Position numbers and translations under genes: made by a program. A stretch of 64,000 nucleotides of DNA from positions 1 to 64,000 of the forward strand of contig MU621090.1 in the NCBI GenBank assembly GCA_025399215.1, written 5' to 3'. Under the pieces are notes generated by a model. It was given only the letters and a program-made list of their open reading frames with translations, searched no databases and had not been told where the DNA came from. The stretch comes from Globomyces pollinis-pini. Taxonomy: Eukaryota > Chytridiomycota > Chytridiomycetes > Rhizophydiales > Globomycetaceae. Each line of letters opens with the position of its first letter. Positions within the stretch are counted from its first letter, which is position 1. This document shows positions 1 through 14,713 of this stretch, piece by piece.

Positions 1-2707
1 TGAGGATTCTTGGATAACAATTGTATAATTTCAACTAATGATAACAGTTTTCGTTTTTCCAATTCATCTAATATTTGAATCAATTTTGGACTGGTTTCGG
101 CATTAACATCCATACCCAAATCTACCGTTAGATCAATAATCAGTTAAATCTAACCAGATTGAGCACAGAATTCAAATGCTCTGGTCCATAAACCTGGTTG
201 TTTATCACTAAACAATTAAATAACAATTGGTTTACCCAAATTTATGACAAGTGGCTAAAATGTTTGTCAAATCTTGATTTCTCATGTGGTGTGATAAACA
301 ATCATCATATCTGTTGTTTAACAAGACTTATTTACAATTCAAGCTTCTCATAGAGAATTAAAACACCTTCATCAAATTCATGTTGTTTGCAAAGTACCAA
401 AGCATTTTCCAAATCATATTGAACCTATCATTAGTATATTTAATAGACTCACATTTTGTGAATTCAAAAATTTTAATAGCTTATTTTTCCATATTATGTT
501 GGACACATTTGCACTATATAACGACAATTGAATGTCCAATAACAAGTCACAAAGCAATTGAAAAGAAGGATCGTTTGGGGTTTCAACTTTTAATTGCTCA
601 CTTTCAATCTCGATGCCAAATTTGAGTTTCAAAATACCTTCAAGGAATTTACTTTGCCATTCTGGTTGATTGACGTAGAATGGCACCATATCCTTAAAGG
701 ATATAATGTCATCATCTTTAATATGTTGAAGCAGTAAACTAGTCATTCTTTCTGGTCTCTTCATGACTAATGAATGACCATACTTGACGAGTGTCTTTTG
801 AAAGAGTTGTTCATTTAGACTAGCCAAATAGCTGATTGCATCATCATGTAACTGTAAATCTAAAACTGTCAATGAATGAAAAATTACCTTCTATTTGAAT
901 CTTAATGTACCAATCATGCTGTGTAAATTTCAAGGCGATTCTTAATGCTTGTTGATAATAACCAGATTGTCTACATACTATAATAGCAGTATCTACATCA
1001 AATGCAATCGATTTATCAATAAATTCATTCAAATGAACAAGGTCCTTCAATTTTGTATAACAATTCAACAACAACGTCGTATGGTTTGGATTCGCCAACT
1101 GCTGATCATGTAATTCCTTCAAATAAGCGGTCAAATTGTGAATTCGTTGGGCATCCAGAAACTTCCTTATCACAAAGGAGGGTTGTAGATGTCCTATCGT
1201 ACGCATGTATTGTTTCATCGATGCATTAAACTCCCCTTTCGAGTAGAGATAATCACCATTGCGCTTACAGATATCCATGACTGTAAGTCTTGCAGGGTCC
1301 TCTGTATTTTTCAAACAAAATTGGATTAAATCTTCGATATTTCGGGATTTGCTAACATTGTTTGAATCTGTGGTTGGTTGCAGCACTAAATTAAGAGATA
1401 GTGTAAAGTAATTCTTTTCGTTGAGAATATCTAGGCGAGCCTGTAGATCTTTTTCGCGCAAATGAAAGACCTTACATTAGTGAAACTAAGTACATTATTT
1501 TCGCTGGTAAAGACAATAATATCTCCCCATTCACAGATGATATGCTTGATTGGTTCTCCAATTGCTTTAGATGCTGTGCGATTGAAGATTCGTTTACCAA
1601 AATCATCCCGAAAGGCAACATATTTCCCTTTTAAATCATATATGGAGAGCAATGTCCCATTTCCAGTGATTCTGTCATTGCGTTAATTTCTTTTGCTTTA
1701 CCCGTCATCTCCCAACGTATTTGCATCATGAAAGTCATATGATACAATCATCAAATAACCTTTATACCATTGTATTTCCGACTTTTGTCCTGATTTATAA
1801 AAAATTGAATCTCTCACCTTCAATAAGAAAGCAAGGTCCTACAGTTTAATCAATTTTAATTCAACTACCTTTTCCATCTGGTCCATAAAAATAAACTGCA
1901 CCTTTTGTAGCAAGTACCATCTCTTGTTCACGTTCTTGGGGACCAATAATTGAATTTTTGCTATCAGCACCCATGTTGTCCAATAGTAACTACACGTCAA
2001 TTCAAGATATTTACGCAGCCTTCCTTTGTGGATGTCATACATGTGAATATTTTCTGTTGGGTAACTATATACAAAAACGTTCCACCATCCTGTTCTCTAA
2101 ATCCAAGTCCTATCATTAATTAGAATTAGTAACCAGTAACAATCTCTGATCCTTCATGCAAAACTTTTGATTTGGTTCCTTTATCTCTTGATATATCTCC
2201 TTTCAATTTAAACATAATATAAAGATACCACGAATTAAGATCACTATACCATTTTCCAATCCAACCGCTACTTGGGTCATATTTTCCAAGACTGCAAAAG
2301 CTGTAACCTTAATGTCAGATGTTTGATCCTTACGGGGAATATTTTATTTCCATATGTTATTCGAATGGATTTGATCAGAGTTGGTGGTGTTGATTTAACT
2401 GCTTCAACAGTCCAAACTTTTAAAGTCGGAACACCAGCACTATCTTCACCAATCGATAGCAAGATTGACCTTTTCTTTAAATACAGTAGTTGAGTAATTC
2501 TTTTCGGATAAGCTTTTAATAACCAAGTGCACTTTATTGATCTATCAACATGATAAAGATTTCCATCCTGACGTTAAACGAGTGAGTTGATACCATATCT
2601 CCGATAAAGATACCATTTGTAATGCAAGTTGTTTGTGCTTTAAAATCATTTATTGATTCCAGTTGAGTCTTATCAAAGAATGGGAATGACTTCCAAGTTA
2701 CAGACAT
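1..2707 (-). CDS. VPS11: VPS11/PEP5, HOPS-CORVET core subunit (C-terminus beyond window)
   Basis: VPS11 is a scaffold of the HOPS and CORVET tethering complexes, which act at endosomes and the vacuole. The minus-strand product starts MSVTWKSFPFFDK, like the usual VPS11 opening of a short basic stretch followed by FFDK. It continues through a beta-propeller part (about 2640-1500) into the clathrin-repeat region. That region (about 1290-1030) carries the family hallmark segments YLYSKGEFNASMKQYMRTIG, VIRKFLDAQRIHNLTAYLKE and HTTLLLNCYTKLKDL. Several short introns interrupt the gene. The C-terminal RING region lies to the left of the window. An earlier in-frame start at 2734 would add a hydrophobic leader (MFHWFLLFF); I prefer 2707 because the family starts there. 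The start lies about 140 bp from the divergently transcribed MTR3 gene, so the two share a promoter region. Confidence 0.9.
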
Positions 2708-2848
2708 GAAAAATAGTAAAAACCAATGGAACATAATACATAGAGTTGTATATTAATAGTCTATACATTAGAGTATGTCTATATAAACTTTGTCTTTCAA
2801 AGGTGTCTTCAATCCTTTCCATTTATTTTTTTTTGTTTCTCAATTCTG

Positions 2849-3747
2849 ATGGTGGTGGATAGATACAGGATTTATGGACCCGGTAAGTACTGAAGTGATT
2901 GTATTCTCTTTGGATAATCATAAAGAAATTGGTCTAATTATTCAGATGCTACTATAGTACTACCAAAACCAAAAAAGAATGTCACTTTAAAGAACCGAAA
3001 AAACAACAGAACTCAGAATGAAATTAGACCTGTCTTTGTTAATACCGGAACAATAAAACAAGCTAATGGATCTTGTTATTTTGAAGCAAATGCTTTGAAG
3101 GTTATTTGTTCTGTATATGGTCCTCGTGAATCTACACAGAGGACTCAATCAAGTACTAAAGGTATCCTCAGTTGTGACTTCAAATTTGCACCATTTGCAA
3201 CAGTTAAACGTCGAGGATATGCAAAAGTAATTCTTTTTGTTATTTAAACTCAAAGGATGATCAAGAAAGAGATTTCTCACTTATTCTGGAACAAGCTTTA
3301 ACACCAGCTATTCAAGTAGAATTGTTTCCAAAATCTAGAGTCGATGTGTATGTTTTGGTGTTAGAGTCAGATGGCTGTAATGCATCTTTAGCAGCTGCAA
3401 TCACTTGTGCATCAATGGCACTAGCTAATGCTGGAATTGCTATGTTTGATTTAGTAATTCACTTTATGGTTGAAGAATTAGGTCACTGGATGTTCTGCAG
3501 GATTCTTAAATGGAATGACTGGATTGGACTTGGATGAAGACGAAGAATCAGTTATAGATGGTGCAGTAGTTTTAGCAACCATGCCATCCTTAAATCAAGT
3601 GACTCTAATATTACAAACTGGTGAATCTTCCGTTGATGATACCAGCAAAGTAAAATTTATCAACTGGTTAACGTTTAGGCTATTGAATTATGCGTTGATT
3701 CATGTAGTCAGATCAAGGAAATTCTAATAAAGTCTATTAACAACTAA
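2849..3747 (+). CDS. MTR3: Exosome RNase PH-like subunit MTR3 (EXOSC6)
   Basis: This is a subunit of the six-member RNase PH ring of the RNA exosome, which is structural and RNA-binding rather than catalytic in eukaryotes. The spliced product carries RPVFVNTGTIKQANGS, VICSVYGPRES, GILSCDFKFAPFA and the C-terminal ATMPSLNQVTLILQTGE. The order and wording fit EXOSC6/MTR3 better than RRP41. Introns read by frame are 2883-2945 (63 nt), 3227-3255 (29 nt), 3454-3481 (28 nt) and 3650-3678 (29 nt). Removing the third restores an unbroken DLVTGCSAGFLNGMTG. The protein ends KSINN, giving about 250 residues, normal for the family. Confidence 0.88.
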
Positions 3748-3830
3748 ATTGATTCCAAAGATTAGATTGGATTGTTGTTTAAACCGGATGTTTGTATTTG
3801 AGAACTGTTTAAAATGTTTGGTTTTTTTTG

Positions 3831-6800
3831 ATGAATTTTATAAAGACATTTGATCTGTTGACAAATGGGAGAAGAGATTTACTGGATTTGTTTTACTCTA
3901 TCAATTCCAATCAAAAATTTAAAGGAGTTGATGAACTAAAGAAAGAAATGATAGTTAAATTGGGTTCATCTGTATTACAATCAAATCAAAAGAAAATACT
4001 GGATATAATGATGGAATTACAATCAATAAACAATGGAAATAATGATAATATTATCAAGATATTATGGTTATTATCTTCGCTATCCCGCTCTACTCAGGTA
4101 GACCTAGAAGTCAATTAACAATAGAAATCGGACATCTTAAATTCGGAATTGGTTAAAAATGGTCATATTAATGAACCCAAGACCACTTATGAATTATATC
4201 CCGAGGAATTGTTTAGCATCAATACGCAATTTACTGATGATCAAGATGGTTTTGATGGAAATATTGGACAATTGAACCTTCAAATCAACAATCGACTGTT
4301 TAGCTCTTTGAAACATATAAATAAGTCCAATAGTAAGAGAAATATATTAACCGAGAAGAGCGATATGATCTGGAAATTCCCAAATTGGGTAGCCTTCCAC
4401 CTATGTTGTATCCATTAATGAATTCAGAAACATATTCAATAGATAGTGCAATAGAAGATAATTCAAGTATTTACAGCGAAGTTTGTACAACCTTGGAAAA
4501 CTGGGATAGTTACTACACCGATGGAAAGGAAATACATATCCCATCGCTTCTTACTTGGGAACCAAGTGCTACTCATACTTCACCATTTATTTGCGATCAA
4601 CCTTCCAGTGTATTCCATATTGCATTTGATCAGTTTTCAAACAATTGCTTTTTAGCATCAAAGGAACGTTATCTGATTAAGGAGATAGACTTAGTAGATG
4701 TAAGATCGTGTAGGTAACAATTAGAAACTGGTTTCAGTTGCTTCTGGAATTCCTTCCGATTTGTTTTACATCCATCAGGATACCTTTCACTTGGCCAAAA
4801 ACCAGTATGAACATTTGAGAACCTACTCTGTCGGTTCCCAGAGTCTTTGCTCGTACTTGACCTTTTGATTAACTAGTTAAGATTTGTTGAACCATTTTTA
4901 AGACATGGTGGGAGAGTGATTGCATTGAAGAAAATGGCTGAACAATTGCATAATTGTGGATTGACAGGAAGCGCCTTATCTAAATGTTTGGTTCAGTACC
5001 TGAATCATTTAAGTGGTGTTTCATTAACTATTGCTTCGAATCATAAGAAAAAAGCCCACAATCTATTGAATTTATATTGGAAGTTCCGGGACACCTTTTC
5101 CATTACAGAGCAGCTAACTTTACATTTAGAAAAATATGTAAAAAATCACAATTTCTAACACACAGTTCAACAATGCTCAACCTATCACAAAATATACCCC
5201 AATGAAAGTACATATTATTCCTTTTTCATTAATAGATTCTCTCTGACGTTTTTTCAAAGATTCTAGATTTGGATTTAATACACCATTCTGTGCCCGAAGG
5301 AAGCGTTACCGTCAAACTAAAGTTAATTTTAACTTGGATTTTAAAACATTCAACGACTCCTTTATTGCTGTGGGTTGATTATTGGCTTATGAATTATCAA
5401 CCGCATTCTCATGATGCCGACATTTCTCACTTGCCATACTCAAACATCTCTAGTCTTGATCCTTTCGGTGAGTTTTTCATAATACCATGTGAAAAGAAAT
5501 ATGAAGTAAGTTGTTTTATTTCATCTAATAATAAGATGAATGTCGAATTTTCATTTCCTACATTTTTGGATGAAGGACTTGCTGTCAGTATATATAATGC
5601 AGGTTATTGGTGGAGGATTTTGAATGAATGTGACTCTCAGATTTCTTCTACTTTGGTGCAATCTCATTTTGCATCTACCGAATGGATAATAAGCAAGCAA
5701 AGAACGCATTCATTTGTTCAAAAAATGAATGAAAAAGTTCAACGACAGAATAATGAGTGGAAGCGTCTGCAACTTGCTAGCGAAATGCAAAAAATAAAAG
5801 AACTAGAGGATCAACAAATACAAAGAAGCTATATGATAGACAAGGTTGGACAATGCCTTTTAATTGTAGGCGCGGCAGCAATTGCTGGAGAAAGATTTAG
5901 TAGTTATTCAAGAAAGGAATCTTTTGGCTGAAAAGCGACAGAAACTGAAACAACAGATTGAAGTTCGAATTTGTAATGTTAATCTCTTAGGATTTTTTAA
6001 ATACGCATAATGAATATTTGAGGCAGCAAAAATTAAAAGAAGAAGAAGAAGAGGCTGTATATCAGAGAAATATTGATAAAGCAATGGCGGAGCAAGAATC
6101 TATGAAGTTAAAAGAAATGCAAACAATGAAGGAACTGTTTGAAAAGTCATTTAAGTATTTGGATAAACGAGAATATGTTTTAGTGTGGAGAAAAAAGAGA
6201 TTTGAGTTGGATAGTGTCAGAAGAGCATTATTGGCCACTGATTGGTCAGAAGTTCTACATGTTGACGAAACGGTGCAGGAACAAGATAAATTGACTGAAT
6301 CACAATCTCTGCAATCTCCACAAATGTCGACTTCACAAAGTATCTCTTTACAAGAAGAAATAAAAATAGAGCCTCTTTTACCCGATTCATCTCCACAAGA
6401 AGTTAATCAAGGTGGTCATCAATCTCCTTTCGTAGGATTTTCTAATGAATCTGCCCCTCTTGATGTGCAAGAGAGTTTTGTCGCCCCACTTCTCCACAAA
6501 TCTGCTCCAATTAAAACAAATGGTGAATTTTATAACACAACCCAGGAACTGATTGAGCCCTCTGGTTCGAGTGGAGATGATATAACTAGCGTTGCAGATG
6601 CTTTTACACAACGTTCCACTACCCAGTCCATCAGCAGTAACAGAGAAACGGATATGTTTACAGAAACTTTTAATAACATTCGTTGGGTGCTTGATCCCTC
6701 CTTTTCTGACAGTGGTTCTCAAATGCAACAACAAGAGTCGAATGATCTCCTGGATATCGTTAAAATATCGCGCACAGATGATTGGATCCCAATTTACCAG

Positions 6801-7843
6801 AGTTTGGAAAATTCATGTATATTTGCATGGCGAGAACAGATGAAGATCTTGTCCAGGGCAACCCTTTATGCCTTATTCTATCCTACCAATCCTGAAGAGA
6901 ATGGGTTGTTACAATGCTTTGACATTTTAAAGTCGTTTTATTTATTTGGTTCTGGTCAATTCAACATATTGGTTACAGACGCATTATTTAAAGATAATAT
7001 TAACAGCTTGAATCTGAATGGTATGGTTGGAGCTGTACCAGTAAATCGGATCAGTAACTCTTTGGCTTTGTTAAGTCAGTCTGTTGATGATATGTTTGGA
7101 AGCAGGATCTCTGACCACTTATCTTTTGATATACTAGAGCAAACTAAAGGTAAATTCTCTGTTGATGGTGTTGATTATTTGTAGTCACTGAATACCCAGA
7201 CCTATTGACAATGACTTTCAATGTACCCACTCCAAGCAATTTGGTAATCAATTCCGCTGTTTTGAAAAAATATTCTTCCGTATTCAATTTCTTGATGAAA
7301 TTGGTGCAGTCGCAAGAAGCGTTAAACAGAGTGTTTAAATCATCAAAGTGGAGTTTGACTAAACGACAATCTTCAGGGGAAAGTGCTCTAATAACCGAAT
7401 TCTTTACAAAATCGCATCATTTCCTTCAAGCTCTACTCATGTACGTGTTTCAGACTGGAATTGAAGGGTCTTGGAATGAATTTCAATCTCAATTAAATGA
7501 AACTTTACAGCAGCTGGATATTTTGAATTTTGTAAATTATTCTTTGGATCTAAACTCAATTATTAAATCCCATGATTTTTTTGTGGATGAAGTATTGTGG
7601 AAGTTATTTTTAACACCAAAATTTGAATTGATATCATCACATATCATTGATTTATGTAATCTAATTGTGATGTTTTCCAAGATTATGAATGATATACCCG
7701 TTTCCAATTCACTGGCAAGAGTCTGTTTCACGTTCAAAACCAACCTTGAAAGTCTAAAGAGTATACTCGTCCAAACAGTGACTAGTATGAACACTAAAAA
7801 TGTTGGGATATTCTTGGAATTATACGAAAGTATCTCATGTTAA
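3831..7843 (+). CDS. Gamma-tubulin complex protein, GCP6-like (Spc97/Spc98 family)
   Basis: GCPs build the gamma-tubulin ring that nucleates microtubules. The N-terminal half (3831-5500) contains LHNCGLTGSALSKCLVQYLN and LDPFGEFFIIP, typical of the GCP N-terminal domain. The C-terminal half (about 6670-7800) contains LKSFYLFGSGQFNILVTDALF and KYSSVFNFLMKLVQSQEALN, the latter being the gamma-tubulin-binding GRIP2 region. Between them lies a long insert (about 5700-6650): first a charged coiled coil rich in Glu, Lys and Arg, then a Ser/Gln/Pro-rich low-complexity stretch. GCP6 proteins have such a central insert, GCP2-GCP4 do not; GCP5 is the alternative. I start at the ATG at 3831. Several exon borders in 4700-6020 are uncertain. 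Confidence 0.72.
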
Positions 7844-7961
7844 TATAGTTTATTATTATGCATTTGTTTGTGAGATTTGCCTTGTAACATCAAAATTGAT
7901 AGACGTGTTGAAAATTTCTTTAGAATTATTTGTAAATTGAGTAGAAACCAACCATCATCGC

Positions 7962-10900
7962 ATGTCACTTCCAGATTCATTCAACTTTGATGAGCAAAAG
8001 TTACAGTCGTTAGACTCTGTAGAAAAGAAAGAGTTGTTACTCTTTCAATGGTTATCTACCTTGGAAAAAGACTTGATGAAGGCAACAATTAACAACACTT
8101 CCCAACCTCATTTGGAAACTTTATTACTAAAATATCTGATATGCACTTCTCCTCATCCAAATCGACCGACTAGGAGTTTGATTGCGCGTTGTTTCAATAT
8201 TATATATTCAACTGGAGACCATCGTACTTTCTTTGATACCGTTGCAAAAATGCAGTCGTATTTAACAACAAAAAAGCAAGACGATCCATTTGTGAAGATG
8301 TAATATAGAATAAATGATTGACCATTAGAGCAATTATTCACTGTATTGGAGTATTAACAGAAGTTCATGGAGCAAAGGTATTTGCAAAAATTAACGGAAG
8401 GCAATGTCTTTAATGGCTGAAACCGTCTCAATATGTCAAAAAGTCTTAAAATCAGCAAAGGATTTGGATGTAGATGATAACATACAACTAAACTATAGGT
8501 TCCATTAAGATATGAAGCTCTTAAATGTCTGTCTCGGTCTATTAGAGGATCCGGAAAGCCAGTTAACGATTTGGTAGTCAAAGAATTAATGAAACTTGCA
8601 AAATATGGACTGGTAGACAAGTTGCCAATCATACGAGGTGTATCAGCAGAAGTAAATTTATTACAATCTAATTTCTAGCTCCTAGAGGCAATTTATTTAC
8701 ACACATGCCAGCCAAAACCTTTGAACATGGCTGAATTTGAAAGTATCCTTGTATTAATCGTGAAGAGTCTTGATGGATCTAACAAAGCTTCTCGTCAGTC
8801 TTACGCATCTTTGATTGCCAATATATTGATCATGTCTCAAAAGATTGCTCCAATACCAAAGGTTCCCCCCAAGAAGGGGCTAAAAGAGGTATGTGATAGA
8901 TTTTGATAATGTATTAGGAGCCAGCTATTCAATCTGACAAAACTATATTAACTGTTGAAGAAATGCTCTCATTTTTACCTCAATTGTACTACAAAGCGTC
9001 TAGTGCCGAAGCAAGGGTCACCGTTATCGAAGCCTTTGGAAAGTTGTATAGGAATTCTGGCCTTTCATTTATTGAAAATCATTATTCGCTAATTTGCAAA
9101 TCATCATTTGACTTGGCCAGCTACCCAAAATTACAATTGAATAAGTCGGACTCATATCTATGCAAGGAATCAGGAAGCTTTTTATTACGAGAAGTGATTG
9201 GGAAAATGTTAAGTGAACCAGGACAACTGCGAGCCTGTAAAGACTTGGCAAAACGCTTGAGAGCTTGGCCATCAGAAAATCCTGCTGAATCTGTTCCTGA
9301 TACCACCATGATTTGCATTTTGAAGGAGCTAGGTTCTTTGCTTGCGGATCTTGGAGCAGCCGCAATTTCAATTCAAGATGACCTGGTTGAGCCTCTCTTG
9401 GCTTTAATTACCCACCCAACACATGCAGTTCGATTATCTCTGGCAACTTGTATGCGAGAGTTATGCTTGGCATTACCACACCATATCACAAAAGTCATGA
9501 ACAAACTTTTTATATCTCTTCAGAAAGAAATAGGATCCATGACTTCAGATAGAATTGATACAATTGAACGGGTTGTTGGATATGGAAATATTTTATCGGC
9601 TGTCATTGGAATAGTGTCCACTCGACCATTATTCGCTGCGTATGAGGATGCTGCGACAATATTTGGACTCGCCACACAATTGCTAAAGACACACGTGAAC
9701 GCCAAAGACTATCGGATAATGTCTAGCCAATCACAAATTAGTTGGACGTTAATTGGTTCATTGATGTCCCTTGGACCGGATTTTGTAAAAGTGCATGTAT
9801 CACAATTACTGCTTATTTGGAAAAATGTTTTCCCAAAAACTCAAGCCAAAGATAGCGTTATAAATCGAGCAGAATTGGAATGGGGATATTTATTATTTTC
9901 CAAAGATTCTGCTTTGGCTGCTTTAGAAAGTTTCATTACTTTTAACGGCAAAGAATTGGTTACCGCAGATGTTGGGAAGCGTATTATAGTTTGCTTACAC
10001 AATTTATTACAGTTTTTAAATACATTGCAAGGCGCGTATGGTCCAGTGGATGACAAACCTCCATCTCCATTGCATATCAAATTATATGAACGTGAATGTA
10101 TATTAAAGCGACGACTATATAGATGTTTCAAATTGATATCACCAGCTAATTTATACGATGCTATTTTCACATCTCTAGTGAAATCTACCGTAGATACTTT
10201 TGCGTTAGATCCTGAAAAACCTGACCGATTTCTGGCCACGTTAGGAACAAAAGATGGTGCATTTTTTGGCACCATTGGAGGTAGAGACACAGGTGCTTTA
10301 GTCGTCGAAACAGTTGTTCCAACATCACTAGTAAAGGGTACAATGTTTAGTATTGCGAACGATTCGGGAACGGACGACCACAGCATCTCAAAAGTCATAT
10401 ATGATGACACATTGACCCAATCTTTGGATGATATAGTATGCTTTTTAATTCTGATCATAGATTATTCAAAATGTATATCCAACTTTAGAGTATGATCCTC
10501 ATTATCTGTATCTGAACAATGATTTGACCGAAGAAAATAAGCATAATACAAATAAAGCCATTGAACTTCCGGTTCCAGCATCAGTATCCGTAGTGGATGC
10601 AGCAATAGAATTGTTTGCGTTAATATTTCCACTTCAAAATGTTCAAACTCAAGAAACAGTCATGGAACAACTAATTAAGGCTGCTAATCATCAAGGTGGA
10701 AGAATAACTCCTATTAGGAAAGCTTCTTGCTTAATAAATAGCTTGGTGGCAGTGATTGGAGCTTTAAAGTATGCTGCGGCAAAGAAGGGCACCCTGGGAA
10801 GTGGAAAGGTGCTTGTAGCGATGAGAGATTTAGCTAATGTAAAGTTTTTATTGCTAATTGTTCAGATAGTGGTTAAATCTCCCAACACCACATTACGATC

Positions 10901-13900
10901 TGCTGGTTGTGAAATTATTGGTAGGGTGGCAAGAGTGAGCGGAAGTGCTCTTTTTGTAAATCCCATGCTTCAAGAATTTGTTGATCAAGTGGTTAACAGT
11001 CGCGATCCAGATATTAGAGTTGGTGCTTGTTTAGCATTGGGGTCGATTATCAATTTCGTTGGAGGAATGGCAGCTGGGTCTCATCTACGGACAATCGTAG
11101 GTATATTACACTCTTTGGCATCAGATCCACATCCTCTTGTTCATACCTGGGCACTTCATTCGTTGTGGCTAACTATCGAAAGTGCCGGTTTAATGTATGG
11201 ACCATTTGTAAACTCTACATTATCTTTAATTGCCAAACTGTACATGTCCGAATACTATGAACCATCTGCTACAGCTGCAAATACACCAGGTAGTGATAGT
11301 AATGCGGAAGTATATCCAATCTTTGGAAAAATTCTACATGCCTTGGTGGGAGTTATTGGACCAGAGCTCTCGGATTCCGCAAAGTTGCGTGACATCTGCT
11401 TCAACCTCTTTGAGCAATTAAAGAATGACGACAATCCGTTTGTTGTAGTAGAAGCTATCCGATGTATTCAAAACTTTATTATGTTTGCACCAAAGCATGT
11501 TGATATTCCGATAATTATCCCTTTCTTACAAAATCAGTTAGTGGTTAATGAAAAAACACAAACGACAGTGGTTCGTACAGCAGCAGTTACTTGCTTATAT
11601 CAATTGACCCAGAGAGATGCACCTTCAGTACTAGTTGCGGCAACCAAAGATATTTTGGAGGAGCAATTATTTGCTCTATTTGATATTGAACTCGATCCTT
11701 CTGTTCGTGATGAAATTAGGGACATATTATTTGCATTGCTAACAACTGTGGCACCACAGAATCCTTCTCGGTGGATAAATCTCTGCAAGACTATTTTATC
11801 GAAATCTGCACCAACCAACGAGCCTGGTAACGCACCACTTCAACCAAAGCTAGCTCCTGCTGTAGATGAAAATAAAGATGAAGATGATTTAGAGCAAGAA
11901 GCAATCACAGCGACTCCTGTAAAAAAAGCTCCAGAAACTACTGGAGGCACACAATTGAATGTAATGCTTGTTCCACGTTGGAGAACTCATGTTTTCGCGC
12001 TAGAGTGTCTTGAACTTGTTCTTAAGGTAGTATTATCGAAAGGAGCAAAAGAAGATGTAGATTTAGTGTACGCAAGAAAGAAAAAATTGGAAAATATTGC
12101 ATCAAATACCTCTGTAGATTTTCTGGTATTCCGTTTGGGCGATTTAATTAGAATTGCTTTCAACTCTTCTACTGCTAGTGTCAGTTTACTACGGTTAACC
12201 GGATTACGATTGCTCAAATCGTTGTTGGTGGTACATTTGCAACAGTCTTTAACTCTACTAGAATTATTCCTCCGTTCCAGATCCTGAATTTGCAGGTCAT
12301 TGTCTATTAGAGCAATATGAGGTATGCTTGGACTATATTAACTTAATAGGCCCAAATTATATCTGCCTTAGCACCAGCATTTGATTTAGAAAGTTCACCA
12401 GAAGTTACCAGCGCCGGTTGCGAAGTTTGCTCATATTTTTTGGGAAGTGGAGTGATTTTTGATGTCACAAGCAATCTACGGCCGTTCAGGTTGCTTTCAA
12501 CGCTCTTGGAGCAATTCACTGGTAACTTTCTTTTATTTGAACTATAATAAGGTACCGAACCTAAAAGCCATGGAAGAACCCCAAATGCACAGATTATGAT
12601 TAAGCTCTCGGTATTGTCTGCATGGGCTACTTTATTCACAACAATTCGTGATAGGAACAGGGCTAAAGCTGACGAGCTATTTACTTCATTTCTACCAGAA
12701 TTGATGAGTCTCTGGATGGGAGTGCTGGGAGATTTTGCAAGGACACTCGTTGAAGATGGGGAACTTGAGCAAGGTGCCAATGCAACAATCTATACATCTG
12801 CCTCAAAGGATGTCATCAATCCAGTAACCATTTCTTATTTAATTGTTTAGTACTTTCAAACGTCCTGGATTAAAATTATGTCTGCAGTTACTTCTCTTAT
12901 TGAGGAAAAATCACCTCCTTCGCTTGTTGAATTTCCTGATAGATCTGGTACGGAGAATGGCAAGGTTCCAAAAGCGGCGTTTACTTTAATTGGGATATGT
13001 GTTGACTACATTTGCCTGGATTCAAAAGATGATCAATTGGCCAAGGTCCCATCTGAACATTCTGCCAAAACCGCAGCATGTATTAGTAGTTTAAGAAGGC
13101 TATTAACCCCTCGAGTGCTTGGAAATGATTTCTTACCTCTGGTATGATTCTATCTTTTTAAATAGTTAGGGTTATTATTTGGAGTTGCTTAGTCTATTCG
13201 ATAAAGTTACTCAGACAAGAGATACTCCCGCTCAACTGGCAGTCATAGAATTACTCTCTCAAGTTATCAATGACTATAAAGAAACTTACTTCGATGCAAA
13301 CATGAGCCCCAAAGTTGTTAAAACTATTCGAATTATCTTCAATATATTTGCATACCACATTCCTGGTTTAGCAAATAACCCGGCATTTAAAGGTTAGTTT
13401 GTTTTACTAAATGTAGCATCTTCCAATCAACCTTTAACACCAAATTCAATCCAGGCTATTAGCAAAGGGTTTGAACTACTTTCAGTGATCAGCAGTTTCG
13501 AACATCTTGATGGGAACATAAAATGGCAATTCTGTTCCATTACTCTTGCACTTTCAGCTGGTTAGTGATACTATTACTTACCATAGTGATTTTTAAGTTG
13601 AAACAGTTTTCATTAGATTTGGCACCTCAATTATTAAGTTCTTATAGACTATGTATTAGCAATATTGAATCTGTACCTGAATTCAAAACTGAATTTGCAA
13701 ATTCAATCCAAGCCACACTTTTAATGCAATTGGAACAATTGGATGAATTAACGTAAAATGGAATTTGTTAACGTCGGTAGTGATTCTCTTTTAAAAGCCC
13801 AAGTCAATGGAACTGAAATGGATAAATTTGATATCTCAATGATTAAAAATTTATCTTTGATTGTTGTCATTACTTTAACATCTTGTCCTACTTTGACATA

Positions 13901-14585
13901 TGAACCAGATTTTCATCGAAGAGTGTTCAAGAACTTTAACGTGATGTATCTGTGCAATAGTATAGACGTAAAACTAATTTTAAATTCTAAAATCATAGAT
14001 TCAATTGATTGCAGTTCAATCCATAAGAGCATTGATGTTGTTATCGGTTCGATCGGAGGTTGAATATTATTCAATGGGAAACTTGTATGTTAGAGCTTTC
14101 TTTCCCAAGATGTCTCAATTCATTCAATCGGAATGTATTACTCTACAAAATGGTGGAGTTAAAAATATTGGAGTTTTAGATGAAAGTTTGAAAACTTATA
14201 TTCTCCTCACTGGGAGTTACTCTGATTCAAGATTACGTAATGAATTGAATAACTAATGATAGGATATCGTACGTTACAAATCTTGGTGACACTGTTTATA
14301 TCCATTTTGGCCAACATGCCTGACCATTCTTCGAAAGAAGTTGAACAAGTGAGAAATACAATGTCCTCCTCATTATTACAATTTGCGTCCAAACAACAAA
14401 CGGAATTTAAATCGATTGTTCAAACACTTAGTGACGAGTATAAAGTTGTTTTAGAAACTTGTTTGAAAAGGTTAATGAATACAGGATCTATTGGAGATGA
14501 CTCTAATCAAAACAAATCTGGTTCAATTAGAGATCAAGCACAATTATCTTCAGCACCAAAGATTCAATTAAAGATGAATTTCTAA
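7962..14585 (+). CDS. LAA1: HEATR5/LAA1-type giant HEAT-repeat protein
   Basis: Proteins of this family (animal HEATR5A/B, yeast Laa1) bind the AP-1 adaptor and help clathrin-dependent traffic between the trans-Golgi and endosomes. The gene is about 6.6 kb and codes about 2,000 residues, close to human HEATR5B. The N-terminus has LFQWLSTLEKDLMKA and the PTRSLIARCFNIIYSTGD-like segment of HEATR5. The middle has NSRDPDIRVGACLALGSI and HPLVHTWALHSLWLTIESAG, and the C-terminal part VPDPEFAGHCLLEQYE. Almost the whole protein consists of alpha-helical HEAT repeats. Introns are short (about 23-31 nt) and clustered at both ends, leaving two large exons at about 8920-10490 and 10510-12230. A charged, acidic linker lies near 11850-11940. 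Confidence 0.88.
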
Positions 14586-14713
14586 AATAAACGTTTCTAT
14601 CAAATCTTTAATAGTATTATAAACTCAAAATATCCCTTAAATCGCAACTATGCATTGGGATTCTATCAAATTGTTTTAGTACAAATTTTCAAAGAATTTC
14701 TTTTTACTTTGTA

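Noticed and set aside
6387..6734. 115-codon minus-strand open frame
   Set aside because: It is antisense to the GCP6-like insert and matches no family.
9841..10458. 205-codon minus-strand open frame
   Set aside because: It lies opposite a large, well-supported HEATR5 exon and has low-complexity Ser/Asn/Val composition typical of an antisense shadow.
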